64,000 bases of DNA, from positions 1,131,501 to 1,195,500 of the forward strand of contig NZ_CP062167.1 in NCBI RefSeq assembly GCF_014844055.1, in the 5' to 3' direction. Position numbers and translations under genes: made by a program. The notes beneath the pieces are model-generated. The model was not told where the DNA came from, ran no database searches, and saw only the letters and a program-made list of their open reading frames with translations. Below are positions 8,715 through 19,358 of the stretch, piece by piece; position 1 is the stretch's first letter, and the number at the start of each line of letters is the position of its first letter. This stretch comes from Aureimonas sp. OT7. Lineage in GTDB: Bacteria; Pseudomonadota; Alphaproteobacteria; Rhizobiales; Rhizobiaceae.

Positions 8715-11700
8715 ATGAGCGATACCAAATCCGGCGACGACAAGACTCTGAGCGTCAATTCGAAGAAGACTCTGTCGATCAAGCCCGGTGGGGTCCAGCA
8801 ATCCACCGTGCGGCAGAATTTTTCGCATGGGCGCACGAAGAATGTCGTGGTCGAAACGAAGAAGCGCAAGTTCTCCAAGCCCGAGGATGCGCGTCCCGGC
8901 GATGGCGCTGCCCGGAGCGGCCTGACGCCGGCGCAGGCGCAGGCGCTTGCCAATGCGCAGGCCGAGGACGAAGCGAAGGCGGCACGCGCCGCCGCCGAGG
9001 AATTGGCACGGCAGGAAGGGGCCCGCAAGGCCGCCGAGGCTGAGGCAGCAGAGGCTGCAGCGGCGGCAGCAGCCGCCGCCAGCGCCGCGGCAGCCGAAGC
9101 GGACACGGCGCGCCGTGCCGCCGAGGCCGAAGCTGCGGCCGCCAAGGCCGCCGAGCCCGTTGCCGAAGCACCGAAGCCGGCCCCGACGCCCGCCCCGGCG
9201 GCGCGTGAGGCGGCGCCTGCCGTTGCCGCTCCGGCTCCGGCCGCCCCGGCTGCGGCCACCACGGCCCCGGCGACCACGCCCCCTGCCGCAACGGCACGTC
9301 CGGCAAACCCGGCGGCTTCGCGCCCCGCGGCGCCGGCGTCCTCTGCCGGCGCTCCGCGCCAGGATGCATCCCGCCAGGATCGCGGGGGTGGCAATATGGC
9401 CTACCGCAACCGCGGGACGACACCCGGCCGATCCGGCCCGGGTGGCCAGGGCAATCGTGACGGCAACCGCGGTGCACCGGCCCCGGCCGGCCGGCAGCCG
9501 CGTGGCGCCGTACTGTCCGATCTGTCGTCCAAGGAAATGGATGCGCGCAAGCGCGCCCTCGAACTGGCGCGCCAGCGCGAGGTAGAAGACCGCCGCCTGT
9601 TCCAGGAAGCGGAAGCACGCCGCATCGGTGAAGACCAGCGCCGCCGTGCCGAACTCGAGGAAAGCGAGCGTCGGCAGGCCGAAGAGGCGGCGCGCGTCGA
9701 GATGGAAGCAGCGGCGCGCCGCAAGGCCGAGGAGGATGCCGCACGGCGTGCCCAGGCCAAGCCGCAGAAGCGCGGCGGCGGTGTTGCCGAAACGGTCATC
9801 CCCGGGCCGCCGCCCGTCGATGACGGGCTGGGCCTCAAGCCGGCGGCCCGCAGCGATCTGTCGCGTGGAAGCCGCCGTGCCACCGAGGACGACGACAGCG
9901 CCAACCGGGCAGGTGCGCGCCGTCGCAGCCCCGGCCCCGGTGCCGGAGTGGCGGCGGATGCCGCCCGTCCCGCCCGCACGCGCGGCACGGACGACCGGCG
10001 CGCCGGCCGGGTCAACCTCGACCGCGCGCTGTCCGACGAGGATTCACGCGGACGTTCCCTCTCCTCGATGCGTCGTCGTCAGGAGAAGTTCAGGCGTTCC
10101 CAGCAGTCGCAAAGCCGAGAGAAGATTTCCAGAGAAGTGATTATTCCAGAGACGATCACCATCCAGGAACTGGCCAACCGCATGTCGGAACGTGCGGTAG
10201 ACGTGATCAAGTACCTGATGCAGCAAGGCCAGATGATGAAGCCGGGCGACGTCATCGACGCCGACCTTGCCGAGATCATCGCCGGAGAATTCGGCCATAC
10301 GGCGAAGCGCGTGGCGGAGTCCGACGTCGAGGAAGGCTTCTTCAACGTCGTCGACAACCCCGACAAGATGCTGCCCCGCGCGCCGGTCGTGACCATCATG
10401 GGTCACGTCGACCACGGCAAAACGTCGCTTCTGGACGCGATCCGCAAGACCAGCGTCGTCTCCGGCGAAGCCGGCGGCATCACGCAGCACATCGGCGCCT
10501 ACCAGATCGAGCATAACGGGCAGAAGGTGACCTTCATCGACACGCCCGGCCACGAGGCGTTCTCGGCGATGCGTGCCCGCGGCGCCCAGGCGACCGACAT
10601 AGCCGTCCTGGTGGTGGCGGCCGACGACAGCGTCATGCCGCAGACGATCGAGTCCATAAAGCACGCCAAGGCCGCGAACGTGCCGATCATCGTGGCGATC
10701 AACAAGATCGACAAGCCGTCGGCCGATCCGTCCAAGGTGCGCAACGGCCTGCTGCAGCACGAGGTCTTCGTCGAATCGATGGGCGGCGAAGTGCTGGACG
10801 TCGAAGTGTCGGCCAAGGCCGGCACGAACCTCAACAAGCTGATCGATGCGATCCTGCTGCAGTCCGAAGTGCTCGAACTGAAGGCCGATCCGGACCGGCC
10901 GGCAGAAGGCGTCGTCATCGAGGCCCAGCTGGACCGCGGTCGCGGCCCGGTGGCCACCGTTCTGGTGCAGGCGGGTACGCTGCGCACCGGCGACATCATC
11001 GTGGCCGGCAACGAGTGGGGCAAGGTGCGTGCGCTGGTCGACGATCAGGGCCGCCAGGTAAAGGAAGCCGCGCCGTCGATGCCCGTCGAGGTTCTCGGCA
11101 TGCAGGGCACGCCCCGTGCGGGCGATCGTTTTGCCGTCGTGCAGAACGAGGCGCAGGCCCGCCAGATCGCCGAGTACCGCCAGCGCGTCTCCCGCGAGAA
11201 GGCCGTCGCCAAGTCGGCCGGTCAGCGCGGCTCGCTCGAGCAGATGATGAGCCAGCTTCAGGCGACCGGCCTGAAGGAATTCCCGCTCGTCATCAAGGGT
11301 GACGTGCAGGGTTCGGTCGAAGCCATCGCCGGGGCGCTCGAAAAGATCAGCACCGACGAAGTCGCGGCACGCCTGGTGCATTCCGGTGCCGGCGCGATCA
11401 CCGAGTCGGATGTGGCGCTGGCCGCCGCCTCCAATGCGGCGATCATCGGCTTCAACGTCCGCGCCAACGCACAGGCCCGGCAGGCCGCCGAGCGCGAAGG
11501 CATCGAGATCCGCTACTACAACATCATCTACGATCTGGTGGATGACGTTAAGCAGGCGATGTCGGGCCTCCTGTCGCCGGAGCGCCGCGAGACGTTCCTC
11601 GGCAATGCGGAGATCCTCGAGGTCTTCCACATCACCAAGGTCGGCAAGGTTGCCGGTTGCCGGGTCACCGAGGGCCGCGTCGAGCGCGGCGCCGGGGTGC

Positions 11701-11885
11701 GCCTCATCCGCGACGGTGTCGTCATCCACGAGGGCAAGCTGTCGACGCTCAAGCGCTTCAAGGACGAAGTGGCGGAAGTGCCGGCCGGCCAGGAGTGCGG
11801 CATGGCCTTCGAGCGGTACGACGCCATCCGCCAGGGCGACGTCATCGAATGCTTCCGCGTGGAGCACATCGCCCGCTCGCTCTAG
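8715..11885 (+). CDS. infB: Translation initiation factor IF-2
   Basis: IF-2 delivers initiator tRNA to the 30S subunit. The 1056-residue protein has a long Ala/Pro/Arg/Glu-rich N-terminal extension (about 1-475), as in alphaproteobacteria. The IF2_N segment with [21 protein letters not shown] comes next, then the GTPase domain with GHVDHGKT (G563), DTPGHEAF and [10 protein letters not shown]2 domains II-IV end in the KFKDE/FERYD region. It starts one base after the preceding stop (TAAATG), so it is tightly coupled to the ylxR-type gene. Confidence 0.97.
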   Translation: MSDTKSGDDKTLSVNSKKTLSIKPGGVQQSTVRQNFSHGRTKNVVVETKKRKFSKPEDARPGDGAARSGLTPAQAQALANAQAEDEAKAARAAAEELARQEGARKAAEAEAAEAAAAAAAAASAAAAEADTARRAAEAEAAAAKAAEPVAEAPKPAPTPAPAAREAAPAVAAPAPAAPAAATTAPATTPPAATARPANPAASRPAAPASSAGAPRQDASRQDRGGGNMAYRNRGTTPGRSGPGGQGNRDGNRGAPAPAGRQPRGAVLSDLSSKEMDARKRALELARQREVEDRRLFQEAEARRIGEDQRRRAELEESERRQAEEAARVEMEAAARRKAEEDAARRAQAKPQKRGGGVAETVIPGPPPVDDGLGLKPAARSDLSRGSRRATEDDDSANRAGARRRSPGPGAGVAADAARPARTRGTDDRRAGRVNLDRALSDEDSRGRSLSSMRRRQEKFRRSQQSQSREKISREVIIPETITIQELANRMSERAVDVIKYLMQQGQMMKPGDVIDADLAEIIAGEFGHTAKRVAESDVEEGFFNVVDNPDKMLPRAPVVTIMGHVDHGKTSLLDAIRKTSVVSGEAGGITQHIGAYQIEHNGQKVTFIDTPGHEAFSAMRARGAQATDIAVLVVAADDSVMPQTIESIKHAKAANVPIIVAINKIDKPSADPSKVRNGLLQHEVFVESMGGEVLDVEVSAKAGTNLNKLIDAILLQSEVLELKADPDRPAEGVVIEAQLDRGRGPVATVLVQAGTLRTGDIIVAGNEWGKVRALVDDQGRQVKEAAPSMPVEVLGMQGTPRAGDRFAVVQNEAQARQIAEYRQRVSREKAVAKSAGQRGSLEQMMSQLQATGLKEFPLVIKGDVQGSVEAIAGALEKISTDEVAARLVHSGAGAITESDVALAAASNAAIIGFNVRANAQARQAAEREGIEIRYYNIIYDLVDDVKQAMSGLLSPERRETFLGNAEILEVFHITKVGKVAGCRVTEGRVERGAGVRLIRDGVVIHEGKLSTLKRFKDEVAEVPAGQECGMAFERYDAIRQGDVIECFRVEHIARSL

Positions 11886-11911
11886 GGGCGTCTTCGGCGG
11901 CAATGCTTTCG

Positions 11912-11932
11912 GCCCGGCGTCATGCGCCGGGC
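11912..11932 (+). terminator. Hairpin after infB
   Basis: GCCCGGCG pairs perfectly with CGCCGGGC around a 5-base loop. An outer GGCAA/TTGCC pairing and a CTCTT tail follow. It probably gives partial termination before rbfA; without a long T run it may be a processing hairpin. Confidence 0.55.
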
Positions 11933-12023
11933 CTCTTGCCGTTATCGCTCAACGTCGCTCCCGGCCGGCATGGTCGGCGGGTGCGTCCATCGATTTCCAT
12001 CATGCCAGGCTGAACGACGTAAC

Positions 12024-12452
12024 ATGGCCCGAAGCCCCAATCCCTCCAAGGCGCCCTCGCAGCGCCAGCTCAGCGTCGGCGAAAAGGTTCGCCACGCGCT
12101 GACCGAAATTCTGCAACGCGGCGAGTTGCGCGATCCGCTCCTGGAGCGGGCGGTCGTGTCCGTCACGGAAGTGCGCATGACGCCCGACCTGAAACTGGCG
12201 ACCGCCTATGTGACGGTGCTTGGCCAGGAGGATTGCGAACCCTTCGTCGCCGCGCTGAACCAGAACCGGAAATACCTGCGGGGCCGCGCCACGCCCGCTC
12301 TCAGACAGATGAAGTACATGCCCGATATCCGCTTTCGCGCCGACGACAGTTTCGACAATTTCGCCCGTATCGACGCTATTCTGCGCTCACCTGCCGTTGC
12401 CCGCGATCTCGACGACGCGGACGACGACGATACCGGCGGGGAGGGACGCTGA
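12024..12452 (+). CDS. rbfA: 30S ribosome-binding factor RbfA
   Basis: RbfA is a cold-shock-type factor that binds the 30S subunit and helps mature the 5' end of 16S rRNA. The 142-residue protein contains the RbfA fold: [39 protein letters not shown] and the [22 protein letters not shown] tail motif. ATG 12024 begins MARSPNPSK; an open frame further upstream has no family similarity. It overlaps truB by one base (TGATG), giving translational coupling. Confidence 0.94.
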   Translation: MARSPNPSKAPSQRQLSVGEKVRHALTEILQRGELRDPLLERAVVSVTEVRMTPDLKLATAYVTVLGQEDCEPFVAALNQNRKYLRGRATPALRQMKYMPDIRFRADDSFDNFARIDAILRSPAVARDLDDADDDDTGGEGR

Positions 12453-13432
12453 TGGCCCGCCGCGGCAAGCCGAAAGGGCGCCCGATCTCGGGCTGGGTCA
12501 TCCTGGACAAGCCGAAGGGCCTCGGCTCTACGGATGCGGTCTCCAAGCTGAAATGGCTGTATTTCGCGCAGAAGGCGGGCCATGCAGGCACGTTGGACCC
12601 GTTGGCATCCGGGATGCTGCCCATCGCCTTCGGCGACGCGACCAAGACCGTGCCCTATGTCATGGATGGCCAGAAGGTCTATCGCTTCACCGTCCGGTGG
12701 GGTGCCGAGACGGCGACCGACGATACCGAAGGCCCGGTGCTGCGGGCGAGCGACCTGCGCCCGGAACAGGCTGCCATCGAGCAGGTGATGCACGCCTATC
12801 GCGGCGAAATCTCGCAGGTGCCGCCCCAGTACTCGGCCATCAAGATCGATGGGGAGCGGGCCTACGACCTCGCCCGGGGCGGTGAATCGGTCGAGATCGC
12901 CGCGCGCGGCGTGACGATCCACCGGCTCGACATCGTGTCCATGCCCGACGCCCAGACCACGATTTTCGAGGCGGAATGCGGCAAGGGCACCTATGTCCGC
13001 GCCCTGGCGCGCGACATGGGCCGCGACCTTGGTTGCTTCGGGCATGTGATCGACCTTCGGCGCCTCAGCGTCGGCGCCTTCGACGAGGCCGACATGGTGA
13101 CGCTGGAGGAGCTGGAAGCCGCCGCCGACGAAGGCCGCGAAACCCTGGGCGAGGAGGCCGTGACGGCGGGCGCGCGGGCGCGGGTCGTGGACTTCACGCC
13201 GCTCGACGATTATCTCCTGGACGCATCCGAGGCGCTCGGCGAGTTGTACGAAGTCAGCCTCAGCGACGAGCAGTCGGCGCGGGTCCTGTCCGGCAACCCC
13301 GTGCTGCTGCGCGGCCGCGACGCGCCGGCCTTCTGCGACGAGGCGTTCGCCACGGGGCTTGGGCGGCTGATCGCCATCGGCACGATCGAGCAGGGCTCCT
13401 TCCATCCGCGCCGCGTCTTCGGCGGTCGCTGA
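12452..13432 (+). CDS. truB: tRNA pseudouridine(55) synthase TruB
   Basis: TruB converts U55 of tRNA to pseudouridine. The 326-residue protein has [14 protein letters not shown], the catalytic motif [14 protein letters not shown] (nucleophile D49), and the [13 protein letters not shown] motif. A C-terminal PUA-like region occupies about 245-320. The ATG overlaps the rbfA stop. A short GCGGGC/GCCCGC hairpin (13434-13453) follows the stop, with no T run. Confidence 0.96.
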   Translation: MARRGKPKGRPISGWVILDKPKGLGSTDAVSKLKWLYFAQKAGHAGTLDPLASGMLPIAFGDATKTVPYVMDGQKVYRFTVRWGAETATDDTEGPVLRASDLRPEQAAIEQVMHAYRGEISQVPPQYSAIKIDGERAYDLARGGESVEIAARGVTIHRLDIVSMPDAQTTIFEAECGKGTYVRALARDMGRDLGCFGHVIDLRRLSVGAFDEADMVTLEELEAAADEGRETLGEEAVTAGARARVVDFTPLDDYLLDASEALGELYEVSLSDEQSARVLSGNPVLLRGRDAPAFCDEAFATGLGRLIAIGTIEQGSFHPRRVFGGR

Positions 13433-13595
13433 CGCGGGCATGATGCGGCCCGCATGGGGCGGGCTGGCATTTCGAACGGTTTTGGCTTATATCCCGCCGA
13501 TCGCCGGCCCACGGGCCAGAGCGAGTAACGACCCATGCTGGACGACATCCCGGCTTTGGGTGTCCCGACCCTCCTGAATACGAAAGGGAAACACG

Positions 13596-13865
13596 ATGTC
13601 GATCACGCTTGAGCGCAAGGCCGAGCTTATGAAGGAATTCGCGACCAAGGAAGGCGACACCGGTTCGCCGGAAGTGCAGGTAGCCCTGCTTTCCGAGCGC
13701 ATCGCCAACCTGACCGAGCACTTCAAAGGCCACAAGAAGGACAACCACTCGCGTCGCGGCCTCCTGAAGATGGTCTCGCAGCGTCGTCGTCTTCTTGACT
13801 ACCTGAAGAGCCGCGAAGAAGAGCGCTACCAGGCGCTGATCTCGCGCCTCGGCCTGCGTCGCTAA
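13596..13865 (+). CDS. rpsO: 30S ribosomal protein S15
   Basis: The 89-residue product matches S15 over its whole length, including [17 protein letters not shown], the [19 protein letters not shown] helix-turn and the final GLRR. S15 binds 16S rRNA in the platform of the small subunit. A separate leader of about 160 bases follows truB, so S15 may be autoregulated in cis as in other bacteria; no specific structure could be assigned by eye. The AAAGGG ahead of the ATG is the likely ribosome-binding site. Confidence 0.97.
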   Translation: MSITLERKAELMKEFATKEGDTGSPEVQVALLSERIANLTEHFKGHKKDNHSRRGLLKMVSQRRRLLDYLKSREEERYQALISRLGLRR

Positions 13866-13871
13866 AGACTG

Positions 13872-13905
13872 AAAGTGGCGGGTTTCCTGACGGAGCCCGC
13901 CCTTT
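13872..13905 (+). terminator. Terminator-like hairpin between rpsO and pnp
   Basis: AAAG-t-GGCGGG pairs with CCCGCC-CTTT around a 13-base loop, 6 bp after the rpsO stop. The closing pyrimidines resemble an intrinsic terminator that may only partly stop transcription, since pnp often follows rpsO in one transcript. Confidence 0.6.
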
Positions 13906-14064
13906 CGATATCTGCCCCAGGCGCCCATGGGGCAGGATTGCCGGATGCTTGCGCCGCCCTTGCGCAGTGGAAGCCTCCCGCCGTCTTGCCCATGTGCGTT
14001 TCCAACCAACGGAACGCCGGCGGCGCCCTTTGCGCCGCGGCAATCAGAAGAGAACGATTCAACG

Positions 14065-16197
14065 ATGTTCAACACCCATAAAGTGGAAATCGAATGGGCC
14101 GGCCGCCCGCTGACGCTTGAGACGGGCAAGATCGCCCGGCAGGCCGACGGCGCCGTCCTTGCCACCTACGGCGAGACCACGGTCCTGGCGACCGTCGTCT
14201 CCGCCAAGGCGCCCAAGCCCGGCTTCGACTTCTTCCCGCTGACCGTCAACTACCAGGAAAAGGCCTTTGCGGCCGGTCGCATCCCCGGTGGTTACTTCAA
14301 GCGCGAAGGCCGCCCGTCCGAGAAGGAGACGCTCGTCTCCCGCCTGATCGACCGGCCGATCCGCCCGCTCTTCGCCGAAGGCTACAAGAACGACACGCAG
14401 GTCGTGGTCACCGTTCTGCAGCACGACCTCGAGAACGATCCGGACGTCGTGTCCATGGTGGCCGCATCCGCCGCGCTGACGCTGTCGGGCGTGCCCTTCA
14501 TGGGCCCCATCGGCGCGGCGCGCGTCGGCCTCATCGGCGGGGAGTTCAAGTTGAACCCGCATGTCGATGAAATGGTCGAATCCAAGCTGGATCTCATCGT
14601 TGCCGGCACGCAGGACGCCGTCCTGATGGTCGAGTCCGAAGCGCAGGAGCTCGACGAAGAGACGATGCTCGGCGCCGTCATGTTCGGTCATCGCGGCTTC
14701 CAGCCGGTGATCGACGCGATCATCCAGCTGGCCGAGCATGCGGCCAAGGAGCCGCGCGATCATGCCGCGCCGGACTACTCCGCCCTCGAAGGCGAGATGC
14801 TGAAGCTGGCCGAAACCGAACTGCGCGACGCCTACAAGATCACTGACAAGCAGGCTCGTTATGCCGCCGTCGACGCCGTCAAGGCAAAGGTCTCGGCGCA
14901 TTTCCTGCCCGAGGGCGACGAAGCCCCGCGCTTCACGAAGGAAGAGATCGGCTCGGTCTTCAAGGAGCTCCAGGCCAAGATCGTGCGCTGGAACATCCTC
15001 GACACCAAGAGCCGCATCGACGGCCGCAGCCTCGATACGGTCCGCCCGATCGTCGCCGAAGCCGGCCTTCTGCCGCGGACGCACGGCTCGGCCCTGTTCA
15101 CGCGTGGCGAGACGCAGGCCCTCGTAGTGGCGACGCTCGGCACCGGCGAGGACGAGCAGTATGTCGACTCGCTGACGGGGACCTACAAGGAAACCTTCCT
15201 GCTGCACTACAACTTCCCGCCCTATTCCGTCGGCGAGACGGGCCGCATGGGCTCGCCCGGCCGCCGCGAGATCGGCCACGGCAAGCTGGCCTGGCGGGCG
15301 ATCCGGCCGATGCTGCCGGCGAAGGAAGCCTTCCCCTACACGCTGCGCGTCGTGTCCGAAGTCACCGAATCCAACGGCTCCTCGTCGATGGCCACGGTGT
15401 GCGGCACCTCGCTGGCGCTGATGGATGCCGGCGTGCCGCTCGGCCGTCCGGTTGCGGGTATCGCCATGGGCCTCATCAAGGAAGACGAGCGCTTCGCCGT
15501 TCTGTCGGATATCCTCGGTGACGAGGATCACCTCGGCGACATGGACTTCAAGGTGGCCGGTACGGACGAGGGCATCACCTCGCTCCAGATGGACATTAAG
15601 ATCCAGGGCATCACCGAGGAGATCATGAAGATCGCCCTCGAGCAGGCCCGTGGCGGACGTATCCATATCCTCGGCGAGATGGCCAAGGCCCTGTCCCAGA
15701 GCCGTTCCGAGCTGGGCGAGTTCGCCCCGCGCATCGAGGTGATGCAGATCCCGACCGACAAGATCCGCGACGTGATCGGCTCCGGTGGCAAGGTGATCCG
15801 CGAGATCGTCGAGAAGACCGGCGCCAAGATCAACATCGAGGATGACGGCACGGTGAAGATCGCGTCGTCCTCCGGCAAGGAGATCGAGGCGGCCCGCAAG
15901 TGGATTCACTCCATCGTGGCGGAGCCGGAAGTCGGCGGCGTCTACGAAGGCACGGTCGTCAAGACGGTCGAGTTCGGCGCATTCGTCAACTTCTTCGGTT
16001 CGCGCGATGGTCTCGTCCATATCAGTCAGCTCGGCGCCGACCGCGTCGCCAAGACGACCGACGTCGTCAAGGAAGGCGACAAGGTATGGGTGAAGCTGAT
16101 GGGCTTCGACGAGCGCGGCAAGGTCCGCCTGTCGATGAAGGTCGTCGACCAGGCGTCCGGCCAGGAAATCCGCAAGGACGCGGAAGACGCCGCCTAA
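14065..16197 (+). CDS. pnp: Polyribonucleotide nucleotidyltransferase (PNPase)
   Basis: PNPase degrades RNA phosphorolytically from the 3' end. The 710-residue protein has two RNase PH domains (about 1-225 and 310-545, including [21 protein letters not shown]), a KH domain (about 555-615, with [19 protein letters not shown]) and an S1 domain (about 620-690). ATG 14065 gives the usual [16 protein letters not shown] start. The last 56 sense codons, the stop and the downstream terminator are copied twice more in the tandem repeat that follows, but the gene itself is intact. Confidence 0.97.
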   Translation: MFNTHKVEIEWAGRPLTLETGKIARQADGAVLATYGETTVLATVVSAKAPKPGFDFFPLTVNYQEKAFAAGRIPGGYFKREGRPSEKETLVSRLIDRPIRPLFAEGYKNDTQVVVTVLQHDLENDPDVVSMVAASAALTLSGVPFMGPIGAARVGLIGGEFKLNPHVDEMVESKLDLIVAGTQDAVLMVESEAQELDEETMLGAVMFGHRGFQPVIDAIIQLAEHAAKEPRDHAAPDYSALEGEMLKLAETELRDAYKITDKQARYAAVDAVKAKVSAHFLPEGDEAPRFTKEEIGSVFKELQAKIVRWNILDTKSRIDGRSLDTVRPIVAEAGLLPRTHGSALFTRGETQALVVATLGTGEDEQYVDSLTGTYKETFLLHYNFPPYSVGETGRMGSPGRREIGHGKLAWRAIRPMLPAKEAFPYTLRVVSEVTESNGSSSMATVCGTSLALMDAGVPLGRPVAGIAMGLIKEDERFAVLSDILGDEDHLGDMDFKVAGTDEGITSLQMDIKIQGITEEIMKIALEQARGGRIHILGEMAKALSQSRSELGEFAPRIEVMQIPTDKIRDVIGSGGKVIREIVEKTGAKINIEDDGTVKIASSSGKEIEAARKWIHSIVAEPEVGGVYEGTVVKTVEFGAFVNFFGSRDGLVHISQLGADRVAKTTDVVKEGDKVWVKLMGFDERGKVRLSMKVVDQASGQEIRKDAEDAA

Positions 16198-16222
16198 GCT
16201 GCGCTTGCGTCAAAACTATCGG

Positions 16223-16247
16223 AAAGGCCGGGGCGACCCGGCCTTTT
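16223..16247. terminator. pnp terminator, copy 1
   Basis: AAAGGCCGGG-GCGA-CCCGGCCTTTT forms a perfect 10-bp stem with a T tail and, read the other way, an A-to-T tail, so it can serve both convergent genes. It lies 26 bases after the pnp stop. Confidence 0.88.
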
Positions 16248-16294
16248 CGTGTTCAGGCGTTCAGGCTTCCGCATCCGGCGCGATCATTGGCGCG

Positions 16295-16342
16295 TCAGCC
16301 GCCCCCGGACATGATGGCGTCGATCAGGGCGCGCGCATCGGC
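16295..16342 (-). pseudogene. Duplicated 3' fragment of the tlpA-like gene, copy 1
   Basis: The minus strand encodes the last 15 residues ([15 protein letters not shown]) and stop of the TlpA-like protein. Ile replaces the Phe of the intact gene. It is cut at the repeat junction. Confidence 0.75.
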
Positions 16343-16519
16343 ATCGGCCAGCTCGGCGCCGACCGCGTCGCCAAGACGACCGACGTCGTCAAGGAAGGCG
16401 ACAAGGTATGGGTGAAGCTGATGGGCTTCGACGAGCGCGGCAAGGTCCGCCTGTCGATGAAGGTCGTCGACCAGGCGTCCGGCCAGGAAATCCGCAAGGA
16501 CGCGGAAGACGCCGCCTAA
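16343..16519 (+). pseudogene. Duplicated 3' fragment of pnp, copy 2
   Basis: The fragment repeats the last 56 residues of PNPase (from [17 protein letters not shown] to DAEDAA) and its stop, with no start, catalytic or KH region. An open frame runs in from copy 1's spacer at 16205, giving a 104-codon chimera, but no ribosome-binding site or family N-terminus supports it as a gene. Confidence 0.8.
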
Positions 16520-16544
16520 GCTGCGCTTGCGTCAAAACTATCGG

Positions 16545-16570
16545 AAAGGCCGGGGCGACCCGGCCTTTTT
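16545..16570. terminator. pnp terminator, copy 2
   Basis: This has the same 10-bp stem as copy 1 with a five-T tail, inside the second repeat unit. Confidence 0.82.
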
Positions 16571-16615
16571 GCGTTCAGGCGTTCAGGCTTCCGCATCCGG
16601 CGCGATCGTTACGCG

Positions 16616-16663
16616 TCAGCCGCCCCCGGACATGAAGGCGTCGATCAGGGCGCGCGCATCGGC
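16616..16663 (-). pseudogene. Duplicated 3' fragment of the tlpA-like gene, copy 2
   Basis: The minus strand encodes the last 15 residues ([15 protein letters not shown]) and stop, identical at protein level to the intact gene's end. It is cut at the second repeat junction. Confidence 0.75.
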
Positions 16664-16840
16664 ATCGGCCAGCTCGGCGCCGACCGCGTCGCCAAGACGA
16701 CCGACGTCGTCAAGGAAGGCGACAGGGTGTGGGTGAAGCTGATGGGCTTCGACGAGCGCGGCAAGGTCCGCCTGTCGATGAAGGTCGCCGACCAGGCGTC
16801 CGGCCAGGAAATCCGCAAGGACGCGGAAGACGCCGCCTAA
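16664..16840 (+). pseudogene. Duplicated 3' fragment of pnp, copy 3
   Basis: This is a second extra copy of the last 56 PNPase codons and stop. It carries two substitutions that change the protein: Lys to Arg in the GDKVWVK stretch and Val to Ala in KVVDQ. These changes suggest it is free of selection. Confidence 0.8.
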
Positions 16841-16865
16841 GCTGCACTTGCGTCAAGACTATCGG

Positions 16866-16890
16866 AAAGGCCGGGGCAACCCGGCCTTTT
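16866..16890. terminator. Terminator, copy 3 (also serves the tlpA-like gene)
   Basis: AAAGGCCGGG-GCAA-CCCGGCCTTTT retains the full stem with one loop change. It lies 48 bases beyond the stop of the minus-strand tlpA-like gene and is its likely terminator. Confidence 0.85.
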
Positions 16891-16937
16891 CGCGTTCAGG
16901 CGTTCAGGCTTTCGCATCCGGCACGATCATTGGCGCG

Positions 16938-17618
16938 TCAGCCGCCCCCGGACATGAAGGCGTCGATCAGGGCGCGCGCATCGGCCCCGGCCCATTCGGC
17001 CGGCCCGTTCATGACGCCGCGGGCACAGCCCGTCTTGTCGACGAGCATGGTGACCGGCATGCCGAAGGCGACTCCGTTGCCCTTCAGATCGTTGAAGAGT
17101 TTCAGCGTTTCGTCCCGGTACATGGGCAGATGGGTCAGCCCGATCTCGTCGTAGAAGGCCTGCGGCTTGTCGGTCTCGCCGAGATCCAGGTTGATCGGCA
17201 CCACCGCGAAGGCATCGCTGCCCGCTTCCGCCTGGAGACGGTCGAGCTCCGGCATTTCGACCCGGCAGGGCACGCACCACGTTGCCCACAGGTTGACCAG
17301 CAGCGTCTGCCCGGCCATCGCGCCGATGCTGGTCTGCACGCCGTCCGCATCCTTGAAGGCCAGCGCGGTGGCATCGAAGGGCGTGTCCATGGCCACCATC
17401 GCCGCCACTTCGCCGCGCGCGGCCGCGTCGATCCGCGCCTTCAACTGATCGTCGACGGGGCAATTGCCCGCAACTTCGTTGCCAGAGCGGCTTTCGATCA
17501 CGTATACGCCAAGTGCGCCGGCCGCGACGCCGGCAAAGAGCGCCAGGGTGCCGAAGCTGAAAAGCGAGCGCTTGCGCGGCTCCTTGCCGGGGGACGGTTG
17601 CTGCGGCGACGACTGCAT
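16938..17618 (-). CDS. tlpA: TlpA-like thiol:disulfide oxidoreductase
   Basis: The 226-residue protein has one N-terminal membrane anchor (about 21-41) and a periplasmic thioredoxin fold. Its active site is WATWCVPCR (C115, C118), with the cis-proline region [13 protein letters not shown]. TlpA proteins reduce disulfides in the periplasm, classically to supply reduced thiols for cytochrome oxidase assembly; the client here is unknown. It is convergent with pnp and divergent from argH, with only 39 bp between starts. Its last 15 codons are duplicated in the adjacent tandem repeat. Confidence 0.9.
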   Translation of the reverse strand: MQSSPQQPSPGKEPRKRSLFSFGTLALFAGVAAGALGVYVIESRSGNEVAGNCPVDDQLKARIDAAARGEVAAMVAMDTPFDATALAFKDADGVQTSIGAMAGQTLLVNLWATWCVPCRVEMPELDRLQAEAGSDAFAVVPINLDLGETDKPQAFYDEIGLTHLPMYRDETLKLFNDLKGNGVAFGMPVTMLVDKTGCARGVMNGPAEWAGADARALIDAFMSGGG

Positions 17619-17657
17619 GATGGAAAACCTTCAGGACGCATGAGCCAGGAGACCGGA

Positions 17658-19058
17658 ATGACCAGAAAGCCTGGCAACGAAATGTGGGGCGGCCGGTTCG
17701 CACAGGGGCCGGACGCGATCATGGAAGCCATCAACGCCTCCATCGACTTCGACAAGAGGCTTTACCGCGAGGATATTGCAGGGTCGATGGCCCATGCCGC
17801 CATGCTGGCCGAAAACGGCATCATTTCGGCAGAAGATGTCGCTGCCATTCACAAGGGCCTGACCGATATCCGTGCCGAGATCGAGGAGGGGCGCTTCCCC
17901 TTCTCGCGCGAGCGCGAAGACATCCACATGAATATCGAGGCGCGGCTTGCGGAATTGATCGGTCCGGCAGCCGGCCGGCTGCATACCGCCCGTTCGCGGA
18001 ACGATCAGGTGGCGGTGGACTTCCGCCTCTACGTCAAGCGTGCCCTGCAGGAGCTGGAAGCCGGGCTGGGCGCCTATATGGGGGCACTGCTGGCGCGCGC
18101 GCAGGAGCACGCGGCAACCGTCATGCCGGGCTTCACCCATCTGCAGGCGGCCCAGCCGGTAACCTTCGGCCATCACTGCCTAGCCTATGTGGAGATGGCG
18201 GGCCGCGACCGATCACGCGTGCGGGATGCAATCCGCCGCATGGACGAATCGCCGCTCGGCGCGGCCGCGCTGGCCGGCACCGGGTTCCCGATCGACCGGC
18301 ATCGCACGGCCCACGAACTGGGCTTCCGGGAGCCGACCCGCAACTCCCTGGACTCCGTCTCCGACCGCGATTTCGCCATCGAGTTTCTGGCCTTGGCCGC
18401 GATGACGGCCATGCACCTGTCGCGTCTGGCGGAAGAGATCGTCATCTGGTCGACGCCGCAATTCGATTTCGTTCGCCTGTCGGACGCTTTCTCGACCGGC
18501 TCGTCCATCATGCCCCAGAAGAAGAACCCCGATGCCGCCGAGCTGGTGCGCGCCAAGACCGGCCGCATCAATGGCGGCCTCGTTGCGCTGCTGACGGTGA
18601 TGAAGGGTCTGCCGCTGTCCTATTCGAAGGATATGCAGGAGGACAAGGAACAGGTGTTCGACGCCATCGACTCGCTGTCGCTGGCCCTTTCGGCCATGAC
18701 GGGCATGGTCCGCGACCTCGAAGTGAACGTGGCGCGGATGCGGGCCGCCGCCGGCGCCGGCTTCTCTACCGCAACCGACCTTGCCGATTTCCTGGTGCGC
18801 GGCGCGGGCCTGCCGTTCCGCGAGGCGCATCATGTGACGGGCCGGGTGGTGGCTCTGGCGGAATCGCGTAAGGTCGCGCTGGAGGATCTGCCGCTGGAGG
18901 CCCTGCAGGCGATCGACGGGCGGATCGGGCGCGAGGTCTTCGACGTGCTGTCGGTCGATGCATCGGTGGCCAGCCGCAAGAGCTTCGGCGGCACGGCCCC
19001 CGACAATGTCCGCCAACAGGTTGCCTATTGGCAGCAACGCCTGTCCACGGGCGAGTGA
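17658..19058 (+). CDS. argH: Argininosuccinate lyase
   Basis: ArgH splits argininosuccinate to arginine and fumarate, the last step of arginine synthesis. The 466-residue protein has [11 protein letters not shown] at the start, the [15 protein letters not shown] substrate-binding motif and the fumarase/lyase signature [16 protein letters not shown] near residue 281 with its catalytic serine. ATG 17658 has AGGAGA 6 bp upstream; the ATG at 17640 lies before that site. The argH-lptM-lysA order is typical for the order. Confidence 0.96.
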   Translation: MTRKPGNEMWGGRFAQGPDAIMEAINASIDFDKRLYREDIAGSMAHAAMLAENGIISAEDVAAIHKGLTDIRAEIEEGRFPFSREREDIHMNIEARLAELIGPAAGRLHTARSRNDQVAVDFRLYVKRALQELEAGLGAYMGALLARAQEHAATVMPGFTHLQAAQPVTFGHHCLAYVEMAGRDRSRVRDAIRRMDESPLGAAALAGTGFPIDRHRTAHELGFREPTRNSLDSVSDRDFAIEFLALAAMTAMHLSRLAEEIVIWSTPQFDFVRLSDAFSTGSSIMPQKKNPDAAELVRAKTGRINGGLVALLTVMKGLPLSYSKDMQEDKEQVFDAIDSLSLALSAMTGMVRDLEVNVARMRAAAGAGFSTATDLADFLVRGAGLPFREAHHVTGRVVALAESRKVALEDLPLEALQAIDGRIGREVFDVLSVDASVASRKSFGGTAPDNVRQQVAYWQQRLSTGE

Positions 19059-19081
19059 GTTCTGATCGGGAGTGATGGGCG

Positions 19082-19336
19082 ATGCGAGTAATGACCCTTG
19101 TAAGCGTGGCGCTGATGCTCGGCCTCGCCGCCTGCGGACGCAAGAACCTGCCGGTGCCGCCAACGCCCGAAGGCCAGCCGGCACGGCCCTATGTCGTCGC
19201 ACCGGGCGCCGACGGGCTGGCGCGCGCGCCCGAAATCACCAATCGCTCGTCCGAGACGTCGGTGGTGCCGAAAGAGGTGACACGCAATCCCGGGGCGCCG
19301 GATCGGCGCTTCCTCCTCGACGGCCTGTTGAACTGA
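19082..19336 (+). CDS. lptM: Small LptM-type lipoprotein
   Basis: This is an 84-residue lipoprotein precursor. A short signal peptide ends in the lipobox LAAC (C19 counting from ATG 19082), then comes RKNLPVPP and a proline-rich, poorly structured tail. Small YifL/LptM proteins in this argH-lysA position are known partners in LPS-transporter (LptDE) maturation in enterobacteria; that function is only inferred here. An internal ATG at 19091 is an alternative start. Confidence 0.82.
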   Translation: MRVMTLVSVALMLGLAACGRKNLPVPPTPEGQPARPYVVAPGADGLARAPEITNRSSETSVVPKEVTRNPGAPDRRFLLDGLLN

Positions 19337-19358
19337 CGATCCATTTAAGAAGCACGCC

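Larger units (their letters stand above)
16021..16985. repeat. Tandem triplication of the pnp 3' end/tlpA 3' end segment
   Basis: Three head-to-tail copies are present: 16021-16342 (322 bp), 16343-16663 (321 bp) and 16664-16985 (322 bp). Each carries the last 56 codons of pnp, its stop, the GC-rich terminator, a spacer, and (antisense) the last 15 codons plus stop of the tlpA-like gene. Copy 1 is continuous with the real pnp and copy 3 with the real tlpA-like gene, so neither gene is broken. Copies differ at scattered bases, for example GACAAGGTATGG against GACAGGGTGTGG, and a 1-base indel in the spacer. Scattered substitutions argue for a real, already diverging duplication rather than a recent assembly slip. 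Confidence 0.93.

Noticed and set aside
8990-9330. A simple-sequence repeat in the infB 5' part
   Set aside because: The Ala/Pro/Glu-rich stretch is the normal low-complexity N-terminal extension of alphaproteobacterial IF-2, and the DNA is not an exact repeat.
16205-16519. A 104-codon open frame ending in the PNPase tail
   Set aside because: It is a product of the tandem repeat: spacer sequence fused to a copied pnp 3' end. There is no ribosome-binding site and no domain at the N-terminus.
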